A DNA stretch of 64,000 nucleotides from UMGS1883 sp045636425 (lineage in GTDB: Bacteria > Bacillota > Clostridia > UMGS1883), in assembly GCA_045636425.1 (NCBI GenBank), contig JAZTXM010000008.1, forward strand, positions 1 through 64,000, read 5' to 3'. Both the position numbers and the translations under genes were made by a program. This document shows, piece by piece, positions 45,001-60,000 of the stretch. Each line of letters begins with the position of its first letter. Within the stretch, counting starts at the first letter, position 1. Under the pieces are notes generated by a model. The model saw only the letters and a program-made list of their open reading frames with translations. It was not told the DNA's origin and did no database searches.

Positions 45001-48000
45001 TCACGAGCTGCGGCAACCTCAATAACTGCTGTAGCCTGTCCGCGGCCGATACCCTTTGTTTCACGGGTGATACAGATACTGCCGCCGCCTATACCAACCT
45101 TAATAAAGTCTGCACCTGCTTCTGCAAGGAACATAAAGCCTTCACGGTCAACTACGTTACCTGCACCAACCTTTACATCGTCACCGTATTTTTCACGGAT
45201 GAACGCAATTGTTTTCGCCTGCCATGCAGTATAACCCTCGGAGGAGTCAATACAAAGCACATCTGCACCTGCTTCTACGAGTGCGGGAACTCTCTTTTCA
45301 TAGTCAAGAGTATTGATACCTGCACCTACAAGGTAACGCTTCTGCTCGTCAAGCACTTCATTAGGATTACTCTTATGTGTGGAGTAGTCCTTTCTGAATA
45401 CGAAATACTTAAGCTCGTTTTTATCATTAATAATGGGGAGAGAATTAAGCTTATGCTCCCAGATAATATCGTTTGCTTTCTTAAGTGTAGTGGATTCGGG
45501 AGCACAGATAAGCTTGTCAAAGGGAGTCATAAAATCCTTAACCTTGATATCGGTGCTCATTCTGCTCACGCGATAGTCACGGCTTGTAACAACGCCTAAG
45601 AGAACTCCTGTTGCAGTTCCGTCCTCGGTAACAGCCATTGTGTTATGGCCTGTCTTTTCAAAAAGGTCGAGAACATCCTGAAGTGTATCCTCGGGCTTAA
45701 GATTGCTGTCACTTACAACAAAGCCTGCCTTGTAGCCCTTTACACGTGCAACCATTGCTGCTTCGTCCTCAATAGACTGAGAGCCGTAAATAAAGGAAAT
45801 TCCGCCTTCCTTTGCAAGTGCGATAGCCATAGTATCGTTTGATACGGACTGCATGATAGCAGATACCATAGGAATGTTAAGGCTGTATTTGGGCTGTTCA
45901 CCCTTCTTGAACTTAACAAGAGGTGTTTTAAGGCTTACATTGGCAGGAATACAGTCGGGGCCTGTGTAGCCGGGAACGAGCAGATATTCGCTGAATGTAC
46001 GTGAAGGTTCGTTAAAATAAAATGCCATGGTTATATCTCCCCCATAATAAAATTTTATAGTATTTTTGTTATTATACAACAATTTCAGAGCATTTTCAAG
46101 ATATAAGTTCCTATTTTATTTAAAAAAATTCTCATTTTGAACACGCAAAATGAGAATTTTTTAATCAGTATGAAAATTTTCCTGTTTTTACATAACGTGC
46201 GGCGGCTTTTCCTGCTTCCTCACCCGTTTTTGCACAGGAGGGAATAACACGTGCTACCTCCCATCCGTCACGGGTGGAGGTGGAAATAATTCTGCCTGCT
46301 GCAAGAAGGTTAGGGAAATCAGAATTATACAGTGCCGACAGAGGGAAATCGTAGGTGTTCGGGATTTTTCTCGCTCTGAAATCTGTAAGGCGTCCGATTG
46401 AATCGGGAAAAGAAATTTCTGTATCGGCATTAAAATCGCTGTCGCCAACAATATGGCGGATTGTACGGAATTGGGGCATTGTGGGAATTGACATAAGGTC
46501 AAAGCTGTAACGATCCCACGCCTTTATTTTTTCAAGCATACGCGCTTTGCCTCGAACTATGTAGTCACTCGCTTCCTTAGCATCGGTACCGCTGATGAGC
46601 TTCTCTCCCTCGGGCTGACCATTGCCGTCCATATCGCTTCCGGCACCGTCCCAACGGCGAAGCTTCCATGTATACCCGTTGTCTTTATATTCGTCTATGA
46701 TACCATCATCAATTTTATGTACGGTATAGGAGGCAAAATTCTGTCCATCCACACAGGGCACACCTGCACGGTGCATAACCGCCGCTGTTCCGGTGGCATC
46801 AATAACGACATCAGCACTATATTCTTCCCGTCCGCTGATGTTTTCCACGATTACGCCCTTACAGATGTTTCTCTCCATGACAGGATAGGTTGCCAAGGTA
46901 TCAAAAAGAAGCTCTGCCCCATTTTGCATTACATACTCGTCAAGAGCAAGGGAAAACACCGTAGGGCTGTACATAGAAGCATATCTATCCCTTCTATGTC
47001 CGCTTCTTTCGCTTCCTCCCCATTTTTCGGGAAGTGAATCATAGCAGTATTTAACGGAAAGCTTTATAAGTTCCTCGGCAATGCCGAATACTATCTGCTC
47101 GCCCTCGCCGTTACAAAGAGGCTCGTACCAGCTTATTAGTCCTCCCGTTGCAAGTCCGCCTAAATTTATTTGCTTTTCAATAAGGAGTACACTCATTCCT
47201 TCACGTGCAGCAGAAACTGCGGCGGCAACACCTGCAATACCTCCGCCAACAACAATGACGTTGTAATGTCCTTTATTTATTGTTTTAACATTATTCAAAA
47301 CAAACAACTCCTTTACGTTATTGTATAACTTTTCTTCTTTCAAGTCAATCGGTTCGAAATAAATTATAATAAAAAACTGAAATCTTACAAATGCCTAAAC
47401 GGAGAGTGGGCTAACATTTACAACAGACGGGGAATTTGAATTTTGCGTGTCGGAAGTAAATTAGGCTAAAAAAAGACAGATTTCGATGAGAAATCTGTCT
47501 TTTTTCTGGCGTCGATAAGAGGATTCGAACCTCCGACCTACCGCTTAGGAGGCGGTCGCTCTATCCTGCTGAGCTATATCGACATACTAATTTACCGCCC
47601 CGTAAATACGGGGCGGTAAATCGCTTTCTAAGATTAGTTAGCTGCTTTCTTAACAACCTGAACGCCCTTGTAATAACCGCAATGCTTACATACGATATGT
47701 GCCTTAATAAGCTCACCGCAGTTTGCGCACTTGATCATGCCGGGTACTTCAAGCTTCCAATTAGCTCTTCTCTTATTCTTTCTTGCCTTAGAAGTTCTTC
47801 TCTTTGGAACTGCCATTTTTCACACCTCTTTACTTAGTTTTCTAAAGATGGCGAATCTCGGGTCATAGACCTCATCTTCGCAATTGCATTCATTTTTATT
47901 AAGGTCTGTGCCACACTGATGGCAAAGTCCCTTACAATCTTCCTTGCAAAGGGGCTGCATGGGAAGATTGCCGAATATGCACGCATCAATACTGCCGGAA

Positions 48001-51000
48001 ATGTCAATCACATTACCATTGACAGTGATACATTCTTCATCAATATCGGAAAGCTCGCCATCAACGCTTTCAAAAAGCTCTGCCGCAAAGTCCTTCCTGA
48101 CAGGAGCACCGCAACGTGAACACACCGTAGTATACTCACCCGTTATCTGCCCGGATATTTCAAGCGTACCCCCTATATTGTGAATCCTGCCCGTTATCCT
48201 GGGAGGATTTTCAAATGTAAGCGTGCTACCCATATATTCAAAGCTTCCAAGCACAGCTTCGCCCGAAAACTCCTTTGAAGCACCGTCGTTTCTTAATACA
48301 GATGCGATATTTATCTTCATACAAAACACCTGCCCCCGATACTTCTTTTTACATGTGCCTATATATTATACTATCGTTTCCTTTGATTGTCAACAATTAT
48401 TTTGCCAATCTTTCAGTTTCGATAGCAATCATCATTTCTTCGTCGGTGGGGATAACGAGAGTTTTTACTGTAGCACCCTCTGCCGATACATCTATCGCCT
48501 GACCACGGAGCTTGTTCTTCTCAGCATCAACCTTTACGCCGAGGAACTGGAGACCATCTGTAATGCCTTTGCGTGCATCGCAGTCATTCTCGCCTACACC
48601 TGCGGTAAATACGATTGCATCAACGCCGCCCATAGCCGCTGCGTATCCGCCGATGTACTTCTTAATTCCGTAGTAGAACATCTTGAGGGCTACAGCCGCA
48701 CGCTTGTTTCCGTCCTCCGCTGCCGCACAAAGGTCACGGAAGTCACTTGAAACACCGCTTACGCCGAATACACCGCTCTTTTTATTAAGAACTGCATTAA
48801 TTTCATCAATACCAAGGTTTTCCTTTTCCATAAGGAAAGTAACGATAGCAGGATCAATATCACCGCTTCTTGTACCCATAAGGATACCTGCAAGGGGTGT
48901 AAGACCCATTGTTGTATCGATAACCTTACCGCCCTTTACAGCTGCAACGGAGGAGCCGTTACCAAGGTGGCATGTAACGATATTAATATCCTTTATATCC
49001 TTACCGAGAAGCTCTGCCGCTTTGCCCGATACATAGTTATGGCTTGTACCGTGGAAGCCGTAGCGTCTGATTTTATACTTTTCATAATATTCATAGGGAA
49101 TACCGTAAAGATATGCTTCTTCGGGCATTGTCTGATGGAAAGCGGTATCAAATACAGCTACCTGGATAACACCGGGCATAACCTTTTCACAAGCCTCGAT
49201 ACCGATAAGGTTTGCAGGATTGTGAAGGGGAGCAAGCTCGATACATTCCTCGATTGCTTTCTTAACTTCATCTGTGATAACAACGCTACCGCTGAAGCTT
49301 TCACCGCCGTGTACAACACGATGACCCACTGCACCGATTTCGCTCATAGAAGCGATAACGCCGTGATTTTTGTCAACAAGTGCATCAATAACAAGCTTGA
49401 TAGCCTCTGCATGTGTGGGCATGGGGCTTTCGATTACAACCTTTTCACCGCCTGCGGGGGTGTGGTTAAGCTTGCTTCCGTCGATAGTAATTCTTTCACA
49501 AAGTCCCTTTGCCATAACAGCCTTGTTATCCATATCGATAAGCTGATATTTAAGGGAGGAACTTCCTGCGTTTATAACAAGAATTTTCATTATGTAAAAC
49601 TTCCTTTCTTTATTACTTTCCCTGAGCCTGTGCCTGAACTGCCGTAATTGCCACAACGCCTACGATATCTTCTGCACTGCATCCGCGTGAAAGGTCATTG
49701 ATAGGCATTGCGATACCCTGTGTAACGGGGCCGTATGCTTCCGCCTTTGCAAGACGCTGAACAAGCTTATAACCGATGTTACCTGCATCAAGGTCGGGAT
49801 ATACAAGAACGTTTGCCTTTCCTGCTACGGGTGAACCGGGAGCCTTGGACTCACCAACGGAGGGAACGATAGCGGCATCAAGCTGAAGCTCGCCGTCAAC
49901 ACATACATTGGGGAAGGTTTCCTTACAAATACGTGTAGCCTCTGTAACCTTATCAACATCGGCGTGAGCTGCACTGCCCTTTGTGGAGTGAGAAAGCATA
50001 GCAACGTATGCCTTTTCGCCTACTAAAAGCTCGAAGCTTTCTGCAGAAGATGCGGCAATAGCTGCAAGCTCTTCTGAGTTGGGGTTCTGAACAAGACCGC
50101 TGTCTGCAAATACGAATGCGCCGTTTGCACCATATTCACAATCCGGCACAACCATGAGGAAGAAAGCTGATACAAGCTTTACGCCGGGCTTTGTCTTGAT
50201 AATCTGAAGTGAGGGACGAAGTGTGTTTGCTGTGGAATGACATGCACCTGATACAACACCGTCAGCGTCGCCTGCCTTAACCATAAGACATGCATAGTAC
50301 ATATAGTCACCAAGAACGATTTCCTTCGCCTGCTCATATGTAACACCCTTGCTCTTTCTGAGTTCTACAAAAAGATTAAGGTATTCCTCTGTTTTTTCAT
50401 GATTAAAGGGGTCGATGATTGTAGCCTTTGAAACATCAAGCCCTTTTGAGTTTTCATTAACTTCTTCGGGAGTACCGATAATCACAATATTTGCAATATC
50501 TTCCTTAAGAATTGTCTCTGCTGCCTCCCATGTACGCCTGTCCATAGATTCGGGAAGAACGATGGTCTTCTTGTCTTTTCTCGCTCTCTCCTTGACGCTA
50601 TCCAAAAATTTACTCATTTTTATTCCTCCAAACCTTTATTTTTTTACTTATATAGTATATAATAGAAATATCCATTTTTCAACATTTTTTTACCAAAAAG
50701 CGAGGGATTTTATGAAAATAGGTGCTTTAATCGCAGAATTTAACCCCCTGCACGCAGGTCACAAGCTCCTTATCGACACTATCAGACAGGAAAATGATGC
50801 TGTCATAGCAGTGATGAGCGGCAATTTCGTGCAAAGGGGCGAATGTGCAATATTTGAAAAATACGACCGTGCAAAAGCCGCCGCGGCAAACGGCGTGGAT
50901 TTGGTAATAGAGCTTCCCGTTCTTTATTCCCTTTCCTCGGCAGAGGGCTTTGCAAAAGGCGGTGTAGAAACGCTTAATGGGAGCGGAGTGGTTAATTCTC

Positions 51001-54000
51001 TGTATTTCGGAAGTGAATGCGGCGATATTGATGCCCTTACAAAATGCGCTGAGGTTTTAAATGATGAAAGCGAGGAGTTTTCTGTATTGCTTAATGAAAA
51101 GCTTTCCGAGGGAATGAGCTTCCCTATGGCAAGGCAGGTGGCGGCAGAAGCTATTACAAAGGAAGCTTCCCTTTTAACTGAGCCGAATAACATCCTCGCC
51201 GTTGAATATATAAGGGCGATAAAAAAGCTTGGCTCCAAAATCACCCCCTCCACCATATGCCGCATGGGAGGCGGTTATAACGACACTGATATTAAATCCC
51301 CCGTCCCCTCTGCTTCCGCCATTCGTGCAAAGTTAAAGGACGGCGACGATGCAAAAGGGTACATGCTTTATAATTATGAGTCAAGCCCTACATTTATGAG
51401 GGATTTTGATATAATTACGGCATCAAGGCTCAAATCAATAAAAAAGGAGGAGCTGATGCTTCTTCCCGACTGCAATGAGGAAATTGCATCACGGCTTAAG
51501 GAGGCATCATTTAAAAACACCTTTGAAGAAATTGTGGCGGAAGCCTCCTGCCGAAGATATACCCAAAGCAGAATCCGCAGAATCCTTTGCAATATGATTA
51601 TAGGAAATGATTTTAAGGAGTATGTGTCTCCCACCTATATCCGTCCCCTTGCGTTTAATAAAAAAGGAAGCGAGATTCTCCGTCTTATGAAAGAGACTTC
51701 TTCGCTTCTCATAGCATCAAGGGGGGCTGTCTTGAAAGATGACGCTTTATTTAAGCTTGAATGCAATGCCACCGATGTTTATAATTTAGTTCATAACATA
51801 GAGGGCGGAGGAGAATTTTCCGCCGTGGCAGAAATTATTGATTAAAAAATCCCACTTTGGGGGAGATTCCTCAAAGTGGGACTTTTTTTACATTTCCTTC
51901 ATTTGCTTTGCTTTATTTATTTTAGCCGACTTTATAACTTCGTCTTTTATTCTCTTGCAAAAATCAATTGAGCCTTTGAGAAGCATTACAAGTATCAGCA
52001 CTGCCGCAAGCGGTACGAACATCACGCCCATGGTGGGAGCTTTTGTAATAAACCAACCCACAAAGGAAGCAACCATAACGATAGTTACAATGCTGTAAAA
52101 ATCAATCATTCGCATAAAGGTTGTGAACATGAAAATATTGTGCGTATCAACACTGCACATTTTGAAAGCTCTGAGGGTTTTATCGCTATATCCCACAAAG
52201 CGTGCCGCAAGGCGTTTTTTCACATTCTTTTCAAGATGCCCGAGTACCTCCTCACGGATTCTTGCTTCATTTTCACGGAAATAATCATTGAAAAGCACAC
52301 GATACTTTTTCGGATTTTCTTTTGAAAGGAGAATGGATATTTCATCACCTTTTATCCAATATTTCGCCTCGGAGGCTTTCATTTTCACCTTGAATTTTCT
52401 GCCGTCTTTTGACACTGCACGAAGCCATACGGCTCTTTCCGCAGTTTTATTGCGGTTTGTTATAACGGCGGTGATTCTCTCCCCATTCGCATCGGCGTCC
52501 CTTCCCGTTTTGGGAACACGGTTTGCACGCGCGGTAAGAAGAAAGAACACAACTATCATAACTATAGCTATTACAAAAGGCATATAACCACTCCTTACAT
52601 CATTGGTAAAACTACTTGTATGATTATACTATACTTTGCTTCATTAATCAAGTACATTTACATTAATTTTACATACTGAGAGGCAACGTAGCCCACAAGC
52701 CCTCTGTAATTTACAACGTACCAATCCTGCCACTGTCCCACAACGGTCAATACTGCACCGTTTGGAATGGACGTGATGATTCTTGATGTTCTTGACGGGC
52801 GTGACCTTAGATTAAGAGTTCCGCTGCTTAATGAAACTGTTCCCATACGGGGAGTCATAGGCTCTACAAACGGGATTCCGAAATACTCTGTGAGGGAGAG
52901 TACAAGGTTTCGCGCAATTCGTTCAATGTTATCGGCGACCCAGTTTGCATCGCCTACGTTATCGTGATACCCCAGCTCCAGAAATACTGCAGGGGCTCTT
53001 GTCTGAGTTACTTCGCCTATGGTTGTAGTGGTAATCGCCCTTACCTTGGAGGGATTGGGATAAATGCTTTTTAAGTTACGGGCAAAAATATCTGCCGCAC
53101 GCCTTCCCCTTATGCTTATGGGGGAATAATAAACGTCTACCCCTGTATATGTTCCGTATTGTCCTTCGGGGGCGGCGTTTGAATGAAGTGCCAGATGCAA
53201 ATCATAATTTCCGCTGTTCGACTGTGCTATTGCCTGCGATGCAGTCATACCGGGGCTGTTTCTGGTGTATTGGATTCCGCTTGAAAGCAGATAAGGTATC
53301 ATGGCATCGGCGATAAGATTCATGTAGTATTCCTCACTTCCGCCGATAACGTACATATTTCCCTCCTGAGTGGAGGGACTTAAATATATTCTTGGCATAT
53401 AAACACTCCTTGAGTTTACTTTTTTAATTCATTACATAATATGCACAGCCGCCCCAATTTGACAAAAAGGCGTAAATATGCTATAATACGGGGGATTCTT
53501 AATTTAAGAGGTGATTCAAATGAAGAAAATCCGTGCAATTATAATTGCTTTTCTTATTCTTGTAACAAGTCAGATAAGTGTGGTTGCCGCACCGAGAATT
53601 CCCGTTTATAAAGTAGGAAATGTCCTCTACTTTCTTGACAAGGCATCGGGAACGATAACGGGCTTTGCAGGCGAACCTAAGGACCTTGTGATTCCCACTT
53701 CCCTGGGCGGATACAATGTAGTTTCAATAGGACCGAATGCATTTTTAGGCTCTCCTTCTCTTGAAACTCTTAGTATTCCTGACGGAATCAGTACCATCTC
53801 GTCGGGAGCCTTTGCATCATGCCCTAAGCTTACAAGTGTCCAGATAGGTGCATCGGTTTCATATATAGGAAGCCGTGCATTTGCAGACTGCGGTGCTCTT
53901 GCACAGGTTTCTTTTGACGGCTTTCTTGATAACATTGAGCCCGATGCTTTTAATAACACGCTTTGGCTGACAGGCTCTGACTCTGAATTTGTAATGCTTG

Positions 54001-57000
54001 GTGGAACAACACTTATTAAGTATAATGGAGATTCCGAAAGCGTTACCGTTCCCGAAGGCATTAAAAGTATAGCTGCAAATGCATTTGCATACAATACAAC
54101 CGTAAAAGAGGTAATTTTACCCTCCACACTTCAGAAAATTGAAGAAAATGCGTTTGTTCATTGCTACAGCCTTGAGAAAATCACCATCCCCCCCTCTGTT
54201 TCCCATATAGGGGCAGGTGCATTTGACGATACTGTGTGGATGTATAATCAGCAAAACGACTTTGTTTGCGTAAACGGAATTCTGATTGCATATAAAGGAA
54301 GCAATATACACCCCGAGCTTCCCGAAGGAATTACAGCTATAGGAAGCGGTGCGTTTATTGCAAACGATAAGTTAAAAAGCGTTAAGCTTCCCGAAAGTAT
54401 AATTTACATTGACTCCATGGCTTTCGGCGGTTGCAGTGAGCTGAGAGTTGTAAATATTCCTTTCAGTGTAGAATGGATTGACGAATATGCCTTTGCAGGA
54501 TGCGTTAATCTGACTCTGCACGGCGTTAAGGATTCCTACTCTCAAAAATACGCAGAATATATGGAAATGCCTTTCAGCACTGTTGTTTATGTAAGCTACA
54601 ACGGAGAAAAGGTATATTTTGACAATGCAGTGCCCATTATTTATTATGAAAGAACTTATCTCCCCCTGCGTACATTGATGGAGCTTATGGGGTATACTGT
54701 AGAATGGGACGGCTCGACGGGGATTGTCACCTGCAAAAAAGAGGGACGCACGGTTACGGTAAGTCCTTCGGGTGAAATCACGGTTAACGGAGTTCTTTCC
54801 CCCACCGTTGCACCGCCGATTAATATAAACGGAAGCAATCTCGTATCGGCAAGAGTTATTGCCGAGGCAGCCGGGGCAAGGGTAGAGTGGAATGACCTTA
54901 CAAGAACCGCGGAAATTTCCGACTAACCGAAAGAGAATAATCATTTTGGAGGCGTATTACCATGCGTAAGCTACTGAAAGCAATGTTCAGTCAGGTTACA
55001 ATTGTTTCTTTACTTCTCATATTGCAATTTAGTTTAATGTTGATGAGCCTAATGCGTATAAGCGATTACTTCATCTATGTAGACAGAGCTCTGAAAATAA
55101 TCAGTCTGATTACGGTTATCATCATAATAAACCGCCATTCCAACCCCTCCTATAAGTTAGCGTGGGTTGTACCCATACTGATATTTCCTCTGTTTGGGGG
55201 ATTATTCTATCTGTTTATAACGGGGCAAATGCATACGAAAAAGTTTTTCAGTAAGCTAAGTCAATCGGAAAAGGAAATTAACCGAAACTATCCCCAGGAC
55301 GGACGCGTGTTGAAGGAAATTGCAGATAATTTCCCCGAAAGGGAGAATGCAGTACGGTATATTAACAATGTATCGGGGCTTTCTGCATACCCAAGCTATG
55401 AAGCAAAATATTTTCCCGTGGGCGAGGATATGTTTGAAAGCGTTCTTACGGAGCTTGAAAAAGCACAAAGGTATATCTTCCTGGAATTCTTTATCGTGAA
55501 AGAGGGAAAAATGTGGGACAGTGTTTTGGAGGTGCTCAAAAGAAAAGCCTCCGAGGGAATCGACGTCCGCTTAATGTATGACGGAATGGGAAGCATGACG
55601 CTTCTTCCCAAAAAATATCCGCAGACTTTGAAAAAATACGGCATCAAGTGTTGTGTGTTCAGTCCCTTTACGCCATTTATTTCCTCCCTGCAAAATAACC
55701 GCGACCACAGAAAAATTCTTGTTATAGACGGAAAAACTGCATATACGGGCGGAATAAATCTTTCCGATGAATATATAAACGTAAACTATCCTCACGGACA
55801 TTGGAAAGACATGGCGGTAATGATAAAAGGTCCTGCCGCATTTTCTTTTACAAAAATGTTTCTCCATTTGTGGTGGCATACCACAAAAGCAAAAGAAGAT
55901 ATTGCACTTTTTGAGCCCGTCTTTACAACAGAGGAATCCTCCAAAAAGAGCTCTGGATATGTGATGCCATATTCGGATATGCCACAGGATAAGCATCCCA
56001 CGGGCGAATTTATGTATATGGATATTATTTCAAGGGCAAAAAAATATGTTTATATTACTACCCCGTATCTTATTTTGGACCATCAGATGATGAACGCGCT
56101 GGCAAATGCGGCAAAAAGCGGCGTGGATGTGAAAATAATATGTCCCCGCGTGGCTGACCACTGGTATGCAAGGGAGGTTGCGTACAGCTATTACAAAGAG
56201 CTTATCGAGTGTGGCGTAAAGCTGTATGAGTATATGCCCGGATTTATTCATGGAAAAACCTTCTGCTGTGACAACGAAGTGGCAATAGTGGGAAGCATCA
56301 ATCTGGATTACCGCAGTTTGTATCTTCACTTTGAGTGTGCCGCTTTCTTCGTGGGTGCACCCGTCGTCTATTCCGTGGCGGAGGATTTTAACGACACCGT
56401 CAAAAAATGCCGTATGATAACAATTGATTACTGCACGAAGATGAACATTTTCAGAAAAATGTTTAATGCTATTCTTCGTCTTTTTGCACCGCTGATGTAG
56501 CCAAAACAAAATAGTCCGAACCCGTTTTTTGCTTCCTCTTTTTTGCCGCTACGTCGCTAAAAGCCTTGCCCATACGACAGTATGGGCTTCGTTTTTGCCT
56601 TGTATCGGCAGAAAAATAGTTTGCAAAAAATTCCCCGAACCTGAAATAGCTCAAAATTGAGATTTTTCAAGGCGGAAGGGCGAAGGAATACTTTGTGTAT
56701 TTCAAGACCGACAACGCAGAAAAAGCCTATTTTCAGCTATTTCAGGCGGATTCGGACTATTCTGTTTTGGCTAAGCGGTGCTTTTTACTTGACAAAACTC
56801 ATAATTTATTGTAATATGAGAATGATTTTCAAATTCACAAAGGGTGATAAAGATGAAATCGGATTACGAAACGAAACAAAAAACCGCCATTATTGATTTT
56901 ATCAAATCAAACAGCGGACATATTACTGCAAAGGATATTGTAAACGAGCTTTCAAATTGCGGGGAAAAGGTCAGCACTGCAACCGTTTACAGAAGGCTTG

Positions 57001-60000
57001 AGAAGCTTGTTGACAGCGGTATGCTGAAAAAATATATTACCGACAAGGGTGCTTGTTACCAGTACAGCACAGATTGCCATGGCGACCATTTTCACCTTAA
57101 ATGCACCTCGTGCGGCACTCTTTTCCACGTTGACTGCGAATTTTTAATGAGCATTGCGCCCCACATTATGGAGCATCATAAATTTAAGGTGGACAACCGC
57201 CGTACTATAATGTATGGGCTGTGTGAGGACTGTAACAGAGAGGAGTGTGCCTATGAATAACCTTATAACAGTAAAGAATCTTGCTATTTCCTACGATGGC
57301 AAGAATATTATTGAAAATGTCAGCTTCAAGGTTGAGGACGGCGATTTCCTTGTAATTTTCGGGGAAAACGGAAGCGGAAAAAGCTCCCTTGTAAAAGCAC
57401 TGTTAGCTCTTAAAGCTCCCTCCTGCGGAGAGATTGTGTTTTCTTCCGATTTAAAGCAAAAGGAAATCGGGTATTTACCCCAATCACAGGTTATAAAAAA
57501 GGATTTTCCTGCCTCAGTATGGGAGGTTGTTCTTTCGGGCTGTCTTAACAAAATGGGAACCCGTCCCTTTTATACAAAAAAGGAAAAGGAAGCCGCAAGA
57601 AAAAATATGGAGCTTCTTTCGGTCTATGATTTAAAAAATGCGTGCTTCCGCAACTTATCGGGAGGACAGATTCAGCGGGTACTTCTTGCAAGGGCTTTGT
57701 GTGCGGCACAAAAGCTTCTGATTCTCGATGAGCCTGTATCGGGACTTGACCAAAGCTCCACAGAGGAATTTTACGATTCAATAAAGAAAATCAATCAGTC
57801 GGGCATGACCGTAATAATGATATCACACGACATAAATAAGTCGCTTCACCTTGCAAAGCACGTCCTTAATCTGAGCGGAAGCGATACTTATTTCTACGGA
57901 AGTGCCGAAGCCTACAGAAAAGAGGAATAAAATGGATACTATAATCACTCTTTTTTCATATTCGTTTATAACAAGAGCCGTGATAGTGGGAATACTGGTA
58001 AGTCTTTGCTCATCGATGCTGGGGGTAAGCTTGGTATTAAAACGCTACAGCATGATAGGCGACGGCCTCAGCCACGTTTCCTTTGGTGCTCTTGCCGTTG
58101 CGGCGGCACTTAATATGGCACCGCTCGCGGTTTCAGTGCCGATAGTGATAATAGCGGCATTCTTTCTGCTTCGCCTTAGTGAGCAAAGTTCCTTGGGAGG
58201 CGATGCGGCAATAGCGGTTTTCTCCTCTGCGGCACTTGCTGTGGGAATTATAATCACATCTGTGACAACGGGAATTAATACCGATATTTGCAATTATATG
58301 TTCGGAAGCATACTTGCCATGAGCCGTGAGGATGTAATTATAAGCGTAATTCTCTCAATTGTGGTTATACTCTCGTATGTGCTTTTTTACAACAGGATTT
58401 TTGCCATTACCTTTGACGAAAACTTCAGCCGCGCAACAGGCGTTAAGGTAAATATTTATAATATGGCGGTAGCCGTTCTGACTGCAATTACAATCGTATT
58501 GGGAATGCGTATTATGGGCGCTCTTCTCATATCAAGCCTGATAATATTCCCTGCCCTAAGTGCCATGCGTATCTGCCGCTATTTTAAAGGCGTGATACTA
58601 TGCAGTGCACTAATCAGTATTATTTGCTTCTTCCTGGGAATTGTGCTGTCCTACTCAATGGAAATTCCCGTAGGCGCCAGCGTGGTGGTCACCAATCTGG
58701 CGGTGTTTATAGGGTTAACTTTATTTGGGAAGATACTTAACAAATAAAAGAAAGAGGTGGAAAAAGTTTGACTTTTTCCACCTCTTTCTTCTTACAGTGT
58801 TCCTCGCAGGTAATTCGCCATTTTACGACACAGCCAATATACGTTATTATCCTCTTTACACTTTTTCATCCATAAATTGCTGTCCGAAATTATGCCTGCA
58901 TTAGCAATCTCCCATACAATGTCATTGATTGACTCCACTTCTTTTAATTCCGCACTCCGTACTCCGCACTCTGCATTTACTATCAGCGGAAGCAGATTTT
59001 TTTCAAAGGCACTGCGGCTGCTGCCCCCGAAAAAGTTTGTACCGGGACAGGTTTTTGAAGATTTTGCGGCATCATAGTCTCCGATTTTCTTGCCGTCCGA
59101 GGTCCACCAACTGTGATACACAACACCTGTTTTAGGATTTATACCAAATCTATCGGCAAGAATTTTTATTGCCGCTGCTATGGCATTTTTCTGCGAATCG
59201 CACATTTTATCACCGCCCCGGTCAAAGTTACCTAAGCATTCAACGCATATTGCACCGCTGTTTGCCCCCTTTATTCCTGCGGGAATCATTTCCATACTGC
59301 GACCCGTTACAATCACTCCGTCGGGGAAAATTGTAAAATGCTGGGCTATATCACTCCATCCGTTGGTCTTTATATGATAGCTTCGCATGTTTGATTGCAG
59401 CGTAATATGATTGCTGCCCGTAAACTGCTTGTAGCTTGGCGAATATGTATGATGAATCTGAATCAGGCTGATGTTACGGCTTACCCTTAAGGCATCAACA
59501 TATTTTTTAAACTCCGATATGGTATAGCTTTTAAATTCACTCATTATTTAATCCCTCCGTTATATAATATGTGTACTTATCTGTCTTATGACTGATTGTC
59601 CCCTTTTTCTTTTACTGCTTCCAGTGCCTTTTTCACAAATTCGGGGTATGGCACTCCCATAAGTGCCAGATTTTCAATTACGCTAAGCCCCTCATTCCCC
59701 AGGAAAAAGAAAATTGTTGCACCGCGTACATAATGCGTACCGCTGATTTCATCCACACGCACCGACAGGGCAATGAGGATGAGAATACACATTTTTTTTA
59801 CTATTCCCTTATACCCTACACTGCTTGAGGCACCTCCGTTCTTTGTTTTTTGTGATTTATGGAAAACGAGTGCCACAACCATTCCCGTTATATAATCCGC
59901 AATCATAAACATTATAAGTGCCTTGAGGAAAGAGTCCCACCCTCCCAACGCTTCTGAAAACGCACTTGCCATACCTGCAAGAGAGGCTAAAACTATATTT